From Candidatus Edwardsbacteria bacterium (GTDB lineage: Bacteria; Edwardsbacteria; AC1; EtOH8), in NCBI GenBank assembly GCA_031082425.1, contig JAVHLB010000003.1, forward strand, positions 124,001-188,000: a DNA stretch of 64,000 bases. Direction: 5' to 3'. Under the pieces are notes generated by a model, which was not told the origin of the DNA, ran no database searches, and saw nothing but the letters and a program-made list of their open reading frames with translations. The position numbers and the translations under genes are program-made. Below, in pieces: positions 43,607 to 51,895 of the stretch (within the stretch, counting starts at the first letter, position 1; every line of letters starts with the position of its first letter).

Positions 43607-43996
43607 TCAATACCAGATCTTTGGGGTGGTTACAGTGAAGGTCTTATTGTAACCATAGGCATCGGTCCCATGAAAAGTTATCTGAACCGAGGCACCTGCC
43701 CCCATGGCTGGATAACTGGGAGTGAATTTATAGGTATAGATACCACCTCCGGTAACATATCCGGCGATATTATAATTTTCAACGATCGGGGTTGTTCCAA
43801 TTGTATCGGTGAAGGTGGTGGTCCGCTTGTTAAGGACGGCATCAACGTAATTCATGTTCTCGAAAGCCACGGTTAATTCTCCACCACCGCCCGGAGGGGT
43901 CACCGAGGTGATTATCAATTCCGGCGCCGGGGTCACAGAACTGCAACCCACAATGGTCAGCAGGGCTATGAAAATCAGGGAAATTAACTTTTTCAT
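43607..43996 (-). CDS. small hypothetical lipoprotein
   Basis: A 129-residue lipoprotein with lipobox IVGC followed by a beta-rich domain of about 105 residues (glycine-rich GGGGELTVAF, later KFTPSYPAMG and VQITFHGTDAYGYNKTFTV), which looks Ig-like. No function is recognised. The ATG at 43996 is preferred over the one at 44008 because ggaggttatc lies before it. Confidence 0.8.
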   Translation of the reverse strand: MKKLISLIFIALLTIVGCSSVTPAPELIITSVTPPGGGGELTVAFENMNYVDAVLNKRTTTFTDTIGTTPIVENYNIAGYVTGGGIYTYKFTPSYPAMGAGASVQITFHGTDAYGYNKTFTVTTPKIWY

Positions 43997-44058
43997 GATA
44001 ACCTCCAAAAATATTTGGTTTGTTGAATTATCCCTTTAAGTGTCCCTATCAATTGGAT

Positions 44059-44087
44059 AGTATAGTGCAACTTAGTGATTATGTCAA
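44059..44087 (-). promoter_or_regulatory. sigma-70 promoter for the lipoprotein gene
   Basis: On the minus strand: TTGACA (44087-44082), 17-nt spacer, TATACT (44064-44059). Confidence 0.75.
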
Positions 44088-44126
44088 GAGAAAAAATAAT
44101 AAAAAATAAAAAAATAAAAAAAGTTC

Positions 44127-44155
44127 TTGACAAATATGGACAAAATGAATAAAAT
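44127..44155 (+). promoter_or_regulatory. sigma-70 promoter for the HTH gene and pilMNOPQ
   Basis: TTGACA (44127-44132), 17-nt spacer, TAAAAT (44150-44155). The hexamers sit in near-repeats gacaaatatg/gacaaaatga (44129-44148), and ggaca...tgtct (44138-44142 with 44155-44159) forms an imperfect dyad that could be an operator. Confidence 0.7.
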
Positions 44156-44221
44156 GTCTAAAGGTAGCTTTGTCTATAGTTATATATACTTACCGATACT
44201 TCATTCTTGAGCGAGGTAAAT

Positions 44222-44416
44222 ATGCCTGTATCCCCAAAAGAAATAGATTCCGGGAAATTATACACCGTCTCGGAGACTGCCAAGATCCTGGCGGTCACCG
44301 ACCAGACGGTGCGCAAGCATTTGGGCGAAAAAAATCTCCCGGGCAAGAAGGTCGGCCGGCGTTGGCTGGTCAAGGGAAGCGAGATCCAGAAATTTATTGG
44401 CGAATTGGGCTGGTAG
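44222..44416 (+). CDS. excisionase-like (MerR-type) winged-helix DNA-binding protein
   Basis: A 64-residue protein made of one excisionase-type winged helix-turn-helix (YTVSETAKILAVTDQTVRKHL, then KVGRRWLVKGSEIQKFIGE). The ATG at 44222 follows gagcgagg; the TTG at 44207 is less likely. It lies 59 nt upstream of pilM on the same strand, behind one promoter, so it may regulate pilus gene expression. No integrase or phage gene is near, which argues against a true excisionase. Confidence 0.85.
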   Translation: MPVSPKEIDSGKLYTVSETAKILAVTDQTVRKHLGEKNLPGKKVGRRWLVKGSEIQKFIGELGW

Positions 44417-44475
44417 ATCGGACTGGTGAAAAATCAATTGGTTGATAATAACCGATAAAGTGAGGTAACCTCAAA

Positions 44476-45525
44476 ATGCTTTTTGGAAAAAAACCAGCCA
44501 CCATAGGTTTGGACATAGGCAGCAGCCAGATAAAGGTCGTCGAGATCCAGAAGACCGGCAAGGGGCTGTCGCTGGTCAACTACGGTATTGCCCCGCTGCT
44601 GCCGGAGGCCATCGTCGAGGGCGAGATCATGGACCGGACCCTGGTGATAGACACCATCAGGACCCTTTTGGAGACCAGGCAGATAAAAAGCAATAATGTG
44701 GTAACTGCCGTCTCCGGCCGGGGCGTCATCGTCAAGCGGATCAATATGGACAAGATGAAGGAGCAGGAGGCCCGGGAGAGGATCAAGTGGGAGGCCGAGC
44801 AGCATGTGCCGTTCGAGATCTCCGACGTGGTGCTGGATTTCCAGATCATCAACCCCGATTCGGGCAACAACCAGATGGAAGTGCTGCTGGTGGCGGCCAG
44901 GAACGAGACGGTGAACGTCCATCTGGACCTGCTGTCCGGGGCCGGCCTGAACCCGATCCTGCTGGATTACGGGGCCTTTGCCGTGCAGAATGCCTTCGAG
45001 GCCAGTTACGAAATGCCGGCCGACGAGATCATAGCCCTGGTCAATATCGGGGCCGATAACACCAACATCAATTTCGTCAAGAACGGCGTGCCCTATTTCA
45101 CCCGGGACCTACCCATGGCCAGCAACTCCTGCCTGCAACTGATGCAGAAGAACCTGGGGATCTCCTACGAGCAGGCCTCGGAGCTGATCAAGGGCGAGAC
45201 GGTGTCCGACGTCAGCCAGGAATCGGCGGCCTCGGTGTTCCAGTCCTTCTCCGACGATTTCGCCTCCTCCATAGAGCGAACCCTCTCCTTCCTGGCCATG
45301 TCCGGCGGGGGGGAAAGGATGAGCCGGATATATCTGTCGGGCGGCGGGGCCCTGATCCCGTCACTTCAGGATCATCTTAAGGAGAGGTTCGGGATCCCGG
45401 TGGAGATCATAAACCCGTTACAAAAGATCAGCTATGATCCGGGCCTGTTCGGAGCCGTAGCCAGCGAAAAGGTTTCCCCCATCTTGACCCTGGCCATCGG
45501 CCTGGGGCTTAGGGAGGTAAAATAA
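44476..45525 (+). CDS. pilM: type IV pilus assembly protein PilM
   Basis: A 349-residue actin-like cytoplasmic ATPase with GLDIGSSQIKVVE near residue 11 and the second phosphate loop ALVNIGADNTNINFV near 185. PilM binds the N-terminus of PilN and links the cytoplasmic motor to the inner-membrane alignment complex. First of pilM-pilN-pilO-pilP-pilQ; its stop overlaps the pilN start by 1 nt. Confidence 0.96.
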   Translation: MLFGKKPATIGLDIGSSQIKVVEIQKTGKGLSLVNYGIAPLLPEAIVEGEIMDRTLVIDTIRTLLETRQIKSNNVVTAVSGRGVIVKRINMDKMKEQEARERIKWEAEQHVPFEISDVVLDFQIINPDSGNNQMEVLLVAARNETVNVHLDLLSGAGLNPILLDYGAFAVQNAFEASYEMPADEIIALVNIGADNTNINFVKNGVPYFTRDLPMASNSCLQLMQKNLGISYEQASELIKGETVSDVSQESAASVFQSFSDDFASSIERTLSFLAMSGGGERMSRIYLSGGGALIPSLQDHLKERFGIPVEIINPLQKISYDPGLFGAVASEKVSPILTLAIGLGLREVK

Positions 45526-46175
45526 TGATACAGATTAATTTGATCCGGGATCGCAAGGTAGAGAGAGTGGCCGGTGCCAAACCGGCCGGAGCCGGGCGCA
45601 GCTTTTCATTGCCCAAGCTTCCCTTCAATGTCGGCATCTTGGCCAGCGTTCTGGGGGTGGTCATCGTGCTGGTGGTCATGGTTTTGACCATGATCTCGCA
45701 GAAGGCCAAGATCGCCAACCTGGAATCCAAGATCAAGGGTTACAATGAAGAACTGGCAAAGCTGGCCGGTCCCAAGCGGCTGGTGGATGATTATCTTAAA
45801 AAGCAGGCCGAGGTGAACACCAAGCTGAACGAAATAGCCTCCATTGACAAGACCCGGTTCTATACCGTCACTTTGTTGGATCAATTGAGCCACGCCTTGC
45901 CGGATTATCTCTGGCTTACCAGCATGAAAGATGACAAGGATTTGATATCCATGGAAGGAATGACATTCTCCAATCTTATCGTGGCCGATTTCATGGACAG
46001 GCTGAAGGGTTCCGGGTATTTTTCTAACGTAGAATTAACCCAAACCACCAAGGCCACCAGCGAGGGGCGTGATCTGGTGAAATTCTCCATCACTTCAAAA
46101 TATACCGAGAACCCGAACAAACCTGTCAGCCCCGGGGAAACGACGGGCCAAACAGCCGGAAAGGGGTCAAAATGA
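45525..46175 (+). CDS. pilN: type IV pilus assembly protein PilN
   Basis: A 216-residue bitopic protein. The N-terminal MIQINLIRDRK matches the PilN motif that binds PilM. One membrane helix (about 36-58), a coiled coil (about 60-105) and a ferredoxin-like periplasmic domain follow. Overlaps pilO by 4 nt. Confidence 0.93.
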   Translation: MIQINLIRDRKVERVAGAKPAGAGRSFSLPKLPFNVGILASVLGVVIVLVVMVLTMISQKAKIANLESKIKGYNEELAKLAGPKRLVDDYLKKQAEVNTKLNEIASIDKTRFYTVTLLDQLSHALPDYLWLTSMKDDKDLISMEGMTFSNLIVADFMDRLKGSGYFSNVELTQTTKATSEGRDLVKFSITSKYTENPNKPVSPGETTGQTAGKGSK

Positions 46176-46771
46176 GCCTAGATATCAAAGATCCCAAGAT
46201 ACAAATAACCGTCGGCTTGATACTATTCGGGCTGATCCTAGCCGGGTTATTCTTCAAATTCAGCTATCAGCCGTCCCAAAAAAGAATTCAGGGGCTTTCC
46301 GTCCAGGAGGCCAAGCAGCGCCAGGAGCTTGAGCAGGTCCGGGCCGCCGTGGCCAGGCTCCCCGAATTGGAGGAGCAGTATAAGGCCCTGGAGAAAAAAT
46401 GGGGAAAGGCTCAGGAGTTGCTGCCCACCGATAGCGAAATTCCCAGCCTGCTTAAAAAGATCACCAATGCCGGGATCGAATCAGGGGTGAGGTTCCTGGT
46501 TTTCAAGCCGGGAAAACTGGCCTCAGCCACTCAGCTTTCAGCGGCCATCCCGGTCACCATGTCGGTGGTCGGCAATTTTGACCAGATAACCACCTTTATG
46601 GCCAAGCTGGGTAATCTGTCAAGAATTATTATTTCGTCAAATATAAAAATCAATCCTAATAATGATCCGATACGTACCATTAAAGCCGATTTCACGGCCA
46701 ATGCATACGTATTCAAATCAGGAGGAGATCAAGCCAGTGCAAAAGCTAAAACTTCTCGTAAACCCAGGTAG
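46172..46771 (+). CDS. pilO: type IV pilus assembly protein PilO
   Basis: A 199-residue bitopic protein with one membrane helix (about 11-28), a coiled coil (about 35-80) and a ferredoxin-like periplasmic domain (about 85-180). It pairs with PilN in the alignment complex. The pilP start lies inside its 3' end. Confidence 0.92.
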   Translation: MSLDIKDPKIQITVGLILFGLILAGLFFKFSYQPSQKRIQGLSVQEAKQRQELEQVRAAVARLPELEEQYKALEKKWGKAQELLPTDSEIPSLLKKITNAGIESGVRFLVFKPGKLASATQLSAAIPVTMSVVGNFDQITTFMAKLGNLSRIIISSNIKINPNNDPIRTIKADFTANAYVFKSGGDQASAKAKTSRKPR

Positions 46772-47219
46772 CCTTTTAATTATCGTTTTGGCCCTGGCCT
46801 CTGTCGGCTATGCCGCAGACCCTCCAGCGGCTACCGGGACGATAGACCTGAAGGCGGCCGGTGAGGATACTCTTTTCAGGGCCCAGAACTATGTTTATGA
46901 ACCGTCCGGACGAAGGGATCCCTTTAAGTCCTTGGTCCAGAAAAAGGGCGAGGGTTCGGGGGTTACGGACGTCAGCACTCTGGATGTGAGCAACATGACC
47001 CTGACCGGCATCATCTGGGGGCCTTCGGGAAGACTGGCTTTGATTAACGACACCCAAGGGGTAGGTTATATAATCAAACCCGGGGACCAGGTGATCGGCG
47101 GAAAGGTTTTTGCCATAACCGACTCCTCGGTGGTCTTCGAACAGGGCGATCCAGGAAGCACGGTTAAGTTTGTTGTTCCGTTAACTGAAAGTAAAAGCAA
47201 AGGGAGCAAAAGAAAATGA
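46737..47219 (+). CDS. pilP: type IV pilus assembly lipoprotein-like PilP
   Basis: A 160-residue protein. The start is GTG at 46737 because ggaggagat lies 7 nt upstream; this overlaps pilO by 35 nt. It has a signal peptide (about 10-27, cleavage near YAA) rather than a clear lipobox, and the beta-sandwich PilP domain (GRRDPFKSL, LTGIIWG, LINDTQGVGYIIKPGDQVIGG). PilP ties the inner-membrane complex to the secretin. Confidence 0.9.
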   Translation: MQKLKLLVNPGSLLIIVLALASVGYAADPPAATGTIDLKAAGEDTLFRAQNYVYEPSGRRDPFKSLVQKKGEGSGVTDVSTLDVSNMTLTGIIWGPSGRLALINDTQGVGYIIKPGDQVIGGKVFAITDSSVVFEQGDPGSTVKFVVPLTESKSKGSKRK

Positions 47220-49177
47220 GCTATCATAGAAGCAACAAAATGCTGCCGTTGGCCGTTGCGGCGCTGCTGTCAGTATTTTCCCTGGCCGATGCAGCCAAAG
47301 TGCTGGATATTGCGGTCAAGAAATCCGAAGGGGTCACCCAGGTGGTGATCACCGGGGACGATATCCTTGATTCCAAGGATTTCACCCTCAGCAATCCCGA
47401 CCGGCTGGTGGTTGACATCAAGGGGGCCAGCATTGCCTTCGGCAACAAGACCATGACCGTCAACAAGGGCGGCATTACCACCATCAGCACCAGCCAGTTT
47501 GACCGGGAGGGCGGGATCGCCAGGATCGTGATAGAGATGGGCGTAAAGCCCAACTATCTGCTGATGACCGAAGAGAACGACATCATTGTTGCCCTGACCA
47601 CCAAGGATACCTCACCCTTTGCCGAATGGAAGGCTAGCGCCGCCCCATCAGAGATGGCTGCGACCACTGCCCCCCAGGCCATGGAGCCGCCCAGCATGCC
47701 GGCCCCGCCGCCTCCGATGGTTGAGGAAACGCCGGCGGCCCCGGTAGTGCCTGTGACCTCCACCCCGGCGCCCTCAACGCCCACTTTGGTGACGGAAGAA
47801 CAGCCGGCGGCCCCGGTGGTGCCGGTGACTTCTACGCCGGCCGCACCCAGCACCCCTCCCCCGGTTATAGAGGAAGTGCCGGCTGCGCCGATCTACGCGG
47901 CCGCGCCCACCCCTCCGGCTCCTCCGGAGAAAATGGCCCTTCCTGCCACTCCGATCCAGCCCAAGGCCGCCTATGTCGAACCGCAAAAGCCAAGATACCG
48001 TTCGGCCTCCTCCGGCGGCTTGTCGGGCGGCAGATCGGTCTCCATGGAATTGGAGAATGCCGACGTTATAACTGTTTTGAGGGCCATGGCCGAGTACAGC
48101 GGCCGGAACCTGATCGTGGGCAACGATGTCAAGGGTTCGGTCAGCATGAGGCTGCATAACGTTCCCTGGGCCCGGGCCTTTGAGGAGATAGTCAAGGCTG
48201 CGGGGCTGGTGGTCGAGGAATCGGGCGGCATCATCAGGGTGATGAGCCCCAAGCAGGCCACCGAAAATATGCGAATGAGAGAGCAGGGGCAGGAACTGGT
48301 GACTGTGGTCTATCCCATAGAGTTTGCGGTGGCAAATGAGATCACCGGGTCCCTCAACAAGATCCTCAGCTCCCGGGGTTCCATCCAGGTTGACAAGCGC
48401 ACCAATTCGCTGGTGATCAACGAAGTGTCCTTCAAGCAGACCGAGATAGCCGAACTGATCAGATTGCTGGATACGGCCACCCAGCAGGTGGAGATCATGG
48501 CCCGGATCGTGGATGTGGATATGGACGTGACCAAGGATCTGGGGATCAACTGGAACGTCTCCAATATCGCCAGCTATGATGCCAATGCCGAGTTGCAGAA
48601 CGCCAGCGTTCCCCAGCTGCTGCCGGCTGGCACCAGGCCATCGATGACAGTGGGGACCATCCGCTCCTTCGCCCAGATATCGGCCACCCTGTCGGTACTG
48701 GAGGCCAAGCGCAAAGCCAACACCATCTCCAATCCCCGGATCACCACGGTCAATAACAAAGAGGCCAAGATCGTGGGCGGCAAGAAGATACCCATTTCCT
48801 TGAGGGATGAAAGCGGGAACACCGTTACCCAGATGTACACCATCGGCATGGTGCTGACCACCACCCCCCACATCAATTCCTCGGAAAATGTGACCCTGGA
48901 TGTCAAGACCGAGATCAGCGATCTGGATCCCACGGCCACCATCTTGGGCGGTGTGGTGATCCTGACCAATGAGGCCAGCACCCAGATCGTGCTGAACGAC
49001 GGGGAGACGGCAGTGATCGGCGGATTGTTGCAGACCAAGGCCGGCAAATCCCAGAGCGGCATTCCCATTCTGATGGATATCCCGTTCATCGGCGCCCTGT
49101 TCAGATCCACCACCACCTCAACCGCCAAGCGCGAGATCCTGATATTCCTGACGCCGCATATAATAAAATCAAAATAA
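47216..49177 (+). CDS. pilQ: type IV pilus secretin PilQ
   Basis: A 653-residue outer-membrane secretin. Signal peptide, an AMIN domain (about 25-130), a long Pro/Ala/Thr linker with repeated PAAPVVPVTSTP units (about 140-250), secretin N-domains (about 275-440) and the secretin pore domain (about 450-650, with NTISNPRITTVNNKEAKI and the C-terminal GETAVIGGLLQ and IPILMDIPFIGALFR). It forms the pilus exit channel. The linker repeats may vary in copy number between strains. Confidence 0.96.
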   Translation: MSYHRSNKMLPLAVAALLSVFSLADAAKVLDIAVKKSEGVTQVVITGDDILDSKDFTLSNPDRLVVDIKGASIAFGNKTMTVNKGGITTISTSQFDREGGIARIVIEMGVKPNYLLMTEENDIIVALTTKDTSPFAEWKASAAPSEMAATTAPQAMEPPSMPAPPPPMVEETPAAPVVPVTSTPAPSTPTLVTEEQPAAPVVPVTSTPAAPSTPPPVIEEVPAAPIYAAAPTPPAPPEKMALPATPIQPKAAYVEPQKPRYRSASSGGLSGGRSVSMELENADVITVLRAMAEYSGRNLIVGNDVKGSVSMRLHNVPWARAFEEIVKAAGLVVEESGGIIRVMSPKQATENMRMREQGQELVTVVYPIEFAVANEITGSLNKILSSRGSIQVDKRTNSLVINEVSFKQTEIAELIRLLDTATQQVEIMARIVDVDMDVTKDLGINWNVSNIASYDANAELQNASVPQLLPAGTRPSMTVGTIRSFAQISATLSVLEAKRKANTISNPRITTVNNKEAKIVGGKKIPISLRDESGNTVTQMYTIGMVLTTTPHINSSENVTLDVKTEISDLDPTATILGGVVILTNEASTQIVLNDGETAVIGGLLQTKAGKSQSGIPILMDIPFIGALFRSTTTSTAKREILIFLTPHIIKSK

Positions 49178-49192
49178 CGGCTCACCGCTTAA

Positions 49193-49230
49193 AAAAGAAT
49201 CGTCCCGAACTGCTTCGGGACGATTCTTTT
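49193..49230. terminator. bidirectional rho-independent terminator
   Basis: 17-bp perfect stem aaaagaatcgtcccgaa/ttcgggacgattctttt around loop ctgc, A-rich on the left and T-rich on the right; it serves pilQ (plus) and rpsT (minus). Confidence 0.93.
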
Positions 49231-49247
49231 ATGAAATACAGATATGT

Positions 49248-49523
49248 TTATTCGGGCTGCTTTTTATTTAGGGTCTTGGCCAACCGCGATTTCTGGCGGG
49301 CGGCGGTCCTTTTATGGATGGTGCCTTTCTTGGCGGCCAGATCTATCTCCGAATAGGCCGTTGACAGCAACTCGGGGGTTTTCCCCTCAAGCTTGAATTT
49401 CTTGACCACCTTGCGCATCTTGGATTTTACGGCCGAGTTGCTTTTTCTGCGGGCCAAGGCCTGCCGGGCTCTTTTTGTTACCGAACTTTTCTTCTTCTTA
49501 ACCACCTTTTTGATCTCTGCCAC
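49248..49523 (-). CDS. rpsT: 30S ribosomal protein S20
   Basis: A 91-residue, very lysine/arginine-rich helical protein matching S20 (SSVTKRARQALARRKSN, KGTIHKRTAARQKSRLAK). The start is GTG at 49523, preceded by ggaggaatt on the minus strand. It binds 16S rRNA helices early in small-subunit assembly. Confidence 0.97.
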   Translation of the reverse strand: MAEIKKVVKKKKSSVTKRARQALARRKSNSAVKSKMRKVVKKFKLEGKTPELLSTAYSEIDLAAKKGTIHKRTAARQKSRLAKTLNKKQPE

Positions 49524-49579
49524 GATAATTCCTCCAAATTTTATATGTTGTTGATAATTTTATGCTTTACAAACATATA

Positions 49580-49609
49580 AAAATATCATATCATTCATAT
49601 AAAAGTCAA
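49580..49609 (-). promoter_or_regulatory. promoter for rpsT
   Basis: On the minus strand: TTGACT (49609-49604), 18-nt spacer, TATTTT (49585-49580). Confidence 0.5.
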
Positions 49610-49657
49610 GCATTATATTCAAAATACAACCGGAAGCGAAATTAAAGGACATGCTTA

Positions 49658-50371
49658 ATGGATAGAAGTGAAGCCAAAAGGGTGATCGAAGCCCTGCTGT
49701 TCGCCACCGATACGCCGATAGCTCCGTCAAAATTAAAGTCCCTGCTGGGGGAGTTGGACCAAAAAATACTTCGGCAGCTGATAACCGAGCTTAAGGTTGA
49801 ATACGAGCGCGACGGCCATAGCTTTTCCCTGGTGGAGGTGGCCGGCGGATATCAGATATATACCCGTCCGGAATACGCCAAATGGGTTCAGGAACTTTTC
49901 CGGGGCAAAAGGGCCTCCCGGCTGACGGCGGCAGCTCTGGAGACGCTGGCCATCATAGCCTACAAACAGCCTATCATCAGGGGCGACATAGAGGCCATCC
50001 GCGGGGTCAATGTCGACGGGGTGATGTCCACCCTGGCCGAGCGCAATTTGGTGGCGGTGGTGGGCCGGGACGAGCGTCCCGGGAAGCCGATATTGTACGG
50101 CACCACCCCGGAGTTCCTGCGGTACTTCGGCCTGGCCACCCTCTCGGACCTGCCCAAAATAGAGGAATTGGAGGAGTATCTGAAGGAAAAGGAAGAGGAG
50201 CGGGAAAAGATAGACCAGGAGATAGACGCCGAGCTGAGGAAGGAACAGATCCCGAACCACGGGGTGCAGGAAGAAGTTGCCTTCAATAAGATGGAGGGGG
50301 GACAGGAGCCGGAGTCGGATGAACCCACCCAGCAGGATACTGATCCCGGCCAGGCCGACCCCGTTGAATAG
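49658..50371 (+). CDS. scpB: segregation and condensation protein B
   Basis: A 237-residue ScpB with two winged-helix domains (about 1-85 and 90-165; conserved VIEALLFATD, GGYQIYTRPEY, AALETLAIIAYKQPI and VDGVMSTLAERNLV). The C-terminal 60 residues are acidic and low-complexity, and unusually long. ScpB binds SMC-ScpA for chromosome condensation; scpA is not adjacent. Confidence 0.95.
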   Translation: MDRSEAKRVIEALLFATDTPIAPSKLKSLLGELDQKILRQLITELKVEYERDGHSFSLVEVAGGYQIYTRPEYAKWVQELFRGKRASRLTAAALETLAIIAYKQPIIRGDIEAIRGVNVDGVMSTLAERNLVAVVGRDERPGKPILYGTTPEFLRYFGLATLSDLPKIEELEEYLKEKEEEREKIDQEIDAELRKEQIPNHGVQEEVAFNKMEGGQEPESDEPTQQDTDPGQADPVE

Positions 50372-50396
50372 CTACCCAAGGGATCCAGATCACCAG

Positions 50397-51203
50397 TTAT
50401 GTTCGTTTGTCGTGGATAGCCAGTTTCTTTAGCTTTGACGGAGAGCCCTCTTCCACGGCGCATTCCAAATCATGAATGCGGAATTTTTCCCCGGGCAGGG
50501 GGATCCGTTGCAGTTTTTCCAGAATATATCCCGATAGCGTATGGGCCTGGCTTTCCAGGTTCAGTTTGAACAGCTCCTGAAACTTGTCCAAGGGGATGCC
50601 GGCGTCCACCAGGTAATGGCCGTTCTCCATCATCCGGTATTGCCTGAGCTCCACATTATACTCGTCGTAGAGCTCCCCGACTATCTGTTCCACCAGGTCC
50701 TCGGTGGTTATCATCCCCGACGGGATACCGTACTCATCTATGGTAATGGCGATTGAGATATTGCGTTTTTGGAATTCCGACAGGGCCTGGGCCACTTTCA
50801 TAGTCTGGGGAAAATAATTGGGCAGACGAATGAATTCCACGGCCCTTATATTTTTGGCCGAACGATGCCAGAAGCGCAGCAGCTCTTTTACGTGTATGAT
50901 CCCTAGGATATTATCCGGGTCGGTGTCATATACCGGAAGGCGCGAGAAACCCCATTGTAAAAAAGCGTCCACGATCTGGCCCATGGTGGCCGACGCTTCC
51001 AGACACACCATCTGCGATTTGGGTATCATGATAGAGGATATCGGGGTATCGGCCAGGTTCAGTATCCTCCGCATCATGGACCCCTCCTCCTTGGAGAGGA
51101 CCCGATGCTTCATGGCGCGGGTCAGCAGGGCCTGCAGTTGATGGTGGGACAGCTCCGGCTGGCGCTGGAAATATTTGTGTATGACCTTCAGAATATCAGC
51201 CAT
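50397..51203 (-). CDS. CorC/HlyC-type CBS domain protein
   Basis: A 268-residue protein with a short N-terminal region, a tandem CBS pair (about 50-180; MIPKSQMVCLEASA, SRLPVYDTDPDNILGIIHVKELL, AITIDEYGIPSGMITTEDLVEQIVGEL) and a C-terminal transporter-associated CorC_HlyC domain (about 185-268). Unlike full-length magnesium-efflux homologues it has no DUF21 membrane domain. Its start overlaps the DUF502 gene by 8 nt, so the two are coupled. Confidence 0.92.
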   Translation of the reverse strand: MADILKVIHKYFQRQPELSHHQLQALLTRAMKHRVLSKEEGSMMRRILNLADTPISSIMIPKSQMVCLEASATMGQIVDAFLQWGFSRLPVYDTDPDNILGIIHVKELLRFWHRSAKNIRAVEFIRLPNYFPQTMKVAQALSEFQKRNISIAITIDEYGIPSGMITTEDLVEQIVGELYDEYNVELRQYRMMENGHYLVDAGIPLDKFQELFKLNLESQAHTLSGYILEKLQRIPLPGEKFRIHDLECAVEEGSPSKLKKLAIHDKRT

Positions 51204-51852
51204 CTTGGTCCAGGGGGGTCATTATTTTCAGGCTCTGGGGCGAGACCATGCCCCCCGAAACTATCAATTTTATGGCTTCCTCCACGGTAAGGCTTACCCG
51301 GAACAGCCGCTCCAGGGGAACGATCATCACCCGGCCTCCGGTGGGATTGGGGGTGTTGGGCAGGTAAACCGAGTAACCCTTTTGATCCTGCTGCATATCC
51401 CACAGGACCTCCGAGGTGAGAAAGCCCAGGGCATAGGTGCCGGGGCGGGGGTATTCCACCGCCACCACTTCGCGGAAGGCATATTTGTTGGTGAAGAAAT
51501 TATCGGTGAACTGCCGGGTGGTGCCGTAGATTATTCTGACCAGGGGGATCCGGGTCAGAATAATCTCCCAGAACCTCAATAGGCGCCTTCCCAGCAGGTG
51601 CGAGGCCAGCAGGCCCACCAGGTAGATCAAGCCGACCAATAAAATAAAACCGATGCCCCAGCGGGCGATCTGGGGAAGGGTCTGGAGATAGGGGATGTAG
51701 ATCAGCAGTTCGCCGAACAGCCGCCCGCTCCATTTGAACAGCAGCCAGCAGAAATAGGCGGTCAGCCCCACCGGCAGGATGGCCACCAGCCCGGTAAGGA
51801 AATTGTTCTTGAAACGACCCTGGGCTGTTTTGGGCGGTGATAAAATATCCAT
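51196..51852 (-). CDS. DUF502 family membrane protein
   Basis: A 218-residue protein with two N-terminal membrane helices (about 19-40 and 65-90) and a soluble C-terminal domain (about 100-215) with the DUF502 pattern (PLVRIIYGTTRQF, TSEV, VYLPNTPNPTGGRVMIVP). Function unknown; in plants relatives are called COV1-like. A TTGACC-17-TATTTT promoter ends 6 nt before the ATG, suggesting leaderless transcription, although gaggc also lies next to the start. Confidence 0.9.
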   Translation of the reverse strand: MDILSPPKTAQGRFKNNFLTGLVAILPVGLTAYFCWLLFKWSGRLFGELLIYIPYLQTLPQIARWGIGFILLVGLIYLVGLLASHLLGRRLLRFWEIILTRIPLVRIIYGTTRQFTDNFFTNKYAFREVVAVEYPRPGTYALGFLTSEVLWDMQQDQKGYSVYLPNTPNPTGGRVMIVPLERLFRVSLTVEEAIKLIVSGGMVSPQSLKIMTPLDQDG

Positions 51853-51857
51853 GCCTC

Positions 51858-51886
51858 AAAAATATCATAAAAAATCAATAAGGTCA
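51858..51886 (-). promoter_or_regulatory. promoter of the DUF502-CorC operon
   Basis: On the minus strand TTGACC, a 17-nt spacer and TATTTT end 6 nt before the DUF502 ATG (51852), within the 43-bp divergent gap to the ABC exporter gene. Exact ends are within a base or so. Confidence 0.5.
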
Positions 51887-51895
51887 AGAAATATT

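Noticed and set aside
44222..44416. Phage or integrative-element excisionase
   Set aside because: No integrase, attachment repeat or phage gene is nearby; it shares a promoter with pilus genes.
51779..51895. Longer N-terminus for the MsbA-like exporter
   Set aside because: The extension would read through the opposing DUF502 gene start and the divergent promoter; the family start matches the ATG at 51896.
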